The position numbers and the translations under genes were made by a program. The notes beneath the pieces were generated by a model that saw nothing but the letters and a program-made list of their open reading frames with translations, did no database searches and was not told where the DNA came from. From Phytophthora sp. 'mugwort' (lineage: Eukaryota; Oomycota; Peronosporomycetes; Peronosporales; Peronosporaceae), in contig JAUCEF010000013.1 in the NCBI GenBank assembly GCA_033558025.1, positions 799,001 to 863,000 of the forward strand: a DNA stretch of 64,000 bases, read 5' to 3'. Below are positions 62,501 through 64,000 of the stretch, one piece after another (position 1 is the stretch's first letter; every line of letters begins with the position of its first letter).

Positions 62501-63756
62501 GAGTGAAGACACGACTTCGGCTAGTACAGCGACAACCAGTCAGCCTTCCACGAGAGGTCCCCAACTCCGTGATGTCCCAGCACCACGACAATATGCCGAC
62601 GAAGAAGACAATTATCACTCGTCGAGCTGGGAACCTGCTCCTCTCCAACCACCATCCGTCGGTGCTACTGGGAACTTACGAGCGCGTATTCGTCACTTGT
62701 CGCTTTGCTTCCGTCGGGATCCCCCACCGATAACAATGAGCAACCACTATGTCGTCTGTGGAACGCCTAGTAATTACGAAGACTTTCTCGCGAACCTTTG
62801 TGACCTGAATGAAAAAGTAGCTGGCGTGGTTTTCATTACACAGCGAGCATTGACGGAGAAGGATGTGATGGCCCATCAACTGCACGAACGCTTGTACTTT
62901 GTACGTGGCTCCCCGCTCAGTATGCACGTCTTTCACATGGCCCGGATGTTCCACGCGCGAAGTATCTTGATCATGTCGTACTGTGGGATGGAAAATACAA
63001 GCAGCTTGGATGCTGAGAACGACCTCGAAAGCATGGATGAAAATATGGCCGATGTGGACGCGATCACAACGCACCGATTTATTAGCGAAGCACTGCAGAA
63101 CGAAGTGTCTCGCCTGCAAATCAATGGGAGCAACGAGACGAGACCAATGCCATTTATCGTCGTCGAGATGATTCGCCCAAGCAACGTCAAGTTTCTCATT
63201 GACCGAAGCGGTTCCCTCTTTGACTCCAAGGCAACAGCGAACGAGACACGTCAACGGGATCTGCTCAAGGAGGTCAAGTTCCTCGATAGCTCGTTTTTCA
63301 GTCCTCTGTACTCGTCTGGCCACATTTACTTTTCGAATTTCATGGATGCACTCATGGGGTCTTGCTCCAGCCAACAGCTCATGATTGAGATGATAACGCA
63401 GCTTGTGATCAGTGGCAACATGAGCATGAGGATGCCCAATCGAGTTCAAAGATCGCGACATCGATTGACGCAGATTCCAGCACCGGAGCGATATCATTTT
63501 CGCCCTTATGCGCTACTGGTAGAAGGATTACTGCACAACGAGGTACTGCCTTGTTTTACTCCTTCAATGGCGCGCTTTTGTTGTAAGTTGAGTAGTTGGA
63601 GGTGACTTACCCGTCGTTTCTTGAACTAACTAGGACACGATGACGTTGGGGATTTATCGAAGCGCTAGCACCAAAACCTCTCCACAGTATGTACTGACGA
63701 ACCCGCCAGGTGACGAGCTTATCGCCCCGCAGGATTTTCTTTTCGTGATCAAATGA
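59598..63756 (+). CDS. BK/Slo-like potassium channel with two RCK domains
   Basis: Nine exons (59598-59779, 59848-59970, 60031-60307, 60388-60503, 60567-60687, 60756-61137, 61226-61409, 61505-63542, 63634-63756) encode about 1181 residues. Membrane segments include LVIDTINLLATLANLGL, WLSVVEIICVLPLLAEF, an Arg-bearing S4 (RLVMMLRVMRLLQFYRLLRL) and S5. The selectivity filter TTVGFGD (230-236) is split by intron 4. RCK1 begins HVLLCGEVENG (about 288) and RCK2 HYVVCG (about 875). The end YVLTNPPGDELIAPQD matches the BK C-terminus. A Ser/Thr/Pro-rich linker of about 250 residues separates the RCKs. The Asp-rich calcium bowl of animal BK is not seen. Expected to conduct K+ across a membrane, gated by voltage and cytosolic ligands. 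Confidence 0.88.
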
Positions 63757-63828
63757 GTTTTTTTTCAATACTTTAACAAGTATCAGGGCTTGCTAACCCA
63801 ATTTTGTGAGAAAATAATTGCTTGGGGG

Positions 63829-64000
63829 TTATAGCGTAATGGAGCAAAATTCCTGGCGGCCAACAGCAATGAGTGCATCGCCAGACGGTGCCCATTGAAG
63901 ACCAAGTGCTTGAAAAGATTCTGGAATCCATGAAAAAGATCGAGCAAACAAGTGTAAATAACCTGGAAGACGACTGCGACACAATTAATTCATAATGGAA
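63829..64000 (-). CDS. 3' end of a WD40 protein, possibly WRAP73-like (partial)
   Basis: The minus strand reads LFARSFSWIPESFQALGLQW, then APSGDALIAVGRQEFCSITL and a TAA at 63829-63831. The Trp and SGDAL pattern is that of a last WD40 blade, and the spacing resembles the C-terminus of WRAP73 (WDR8), a centrosomal or spindle-pole protein. An acceptor-like CAG near 63960 suggests the coding part begins there, with an intron beyond. The gene runs off the window. It is convergent with the potassium channel gene. Confidence 0.45.

Overview
The window looks like nuclear DNA of an oomycete, most likely Phytophthora or a close relative. This is inferred, not proven. Compact genes carry short GT-AG introns (24 inferred, 58-98 bp, many with GTACG donors), and gene-dense blocks alternate with decayed Ty1/copia, Ty3/gypsy, Tc1/mariner and pogo-type elements. 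No rRNA, tRNA or CRISPR array was seen.

Layout. 1-12.3 kb is a transposon graveyard: a near full-length copia element (about 2.09-6.68 kb, minus strand), a pogo/DDE_1 transposase remnant, two copia fragments on opposite strands, and a gypsy-type LTR. 12.6-23.5 kb is genic: an MPP6-like exosome cofactor, a ZCRB1-like minor-spliceosome protein, a UBE3A-like HECT ligase, a VHS/GAT trafficking adaptor, and two members of a helical LEA-like family. 24-37.5 kb is a second transposon island: a Ulp1-type protease remnant, a minus-strand gypsy chromovirus whose reverse transcriptase is split by a 1.35-kb solo LTR, and a Tc1/mariner element. 37.8-53.6 kb is genic again: a third LEA-like gene, a tandem-RGS protein, two acidic unknowns, a giant FN3/EF-hand protein, a METTL13-like methyltransferase divergent from eRF3, and an RFC5-like clamp-loader subunit. 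53.99-57.42 kb is a Tc1/mariner element with TA target duplications, holding a plant-type mariner transposase and a near-perfect palindrome. 58.1-64 kb holds a fourth LEA-like gene, a BK-type potassium channel, and the 3' end of a possible WRAP73-like gene at the edge.

How the genes relate. Most are single-copy housekeeping genes (RNA processing, ubiquitin, trafficking, G-protein signalling, translation, replication). The local theme is the four-member LEA-like family. Two members share a phase-0 intron at the same site. The other two are intronless, inverted relative to each other, share about 300 bp of upstream sequence, and flank the 24-37.5 kb transposon island. The clearest structural discoveries are the solo LTR whose removal restores the reverse-transcriptase frame exactly, the nested element at 54-57 kb, and the protein in which EF-hand pairs sit inside fibronectin type III domains.
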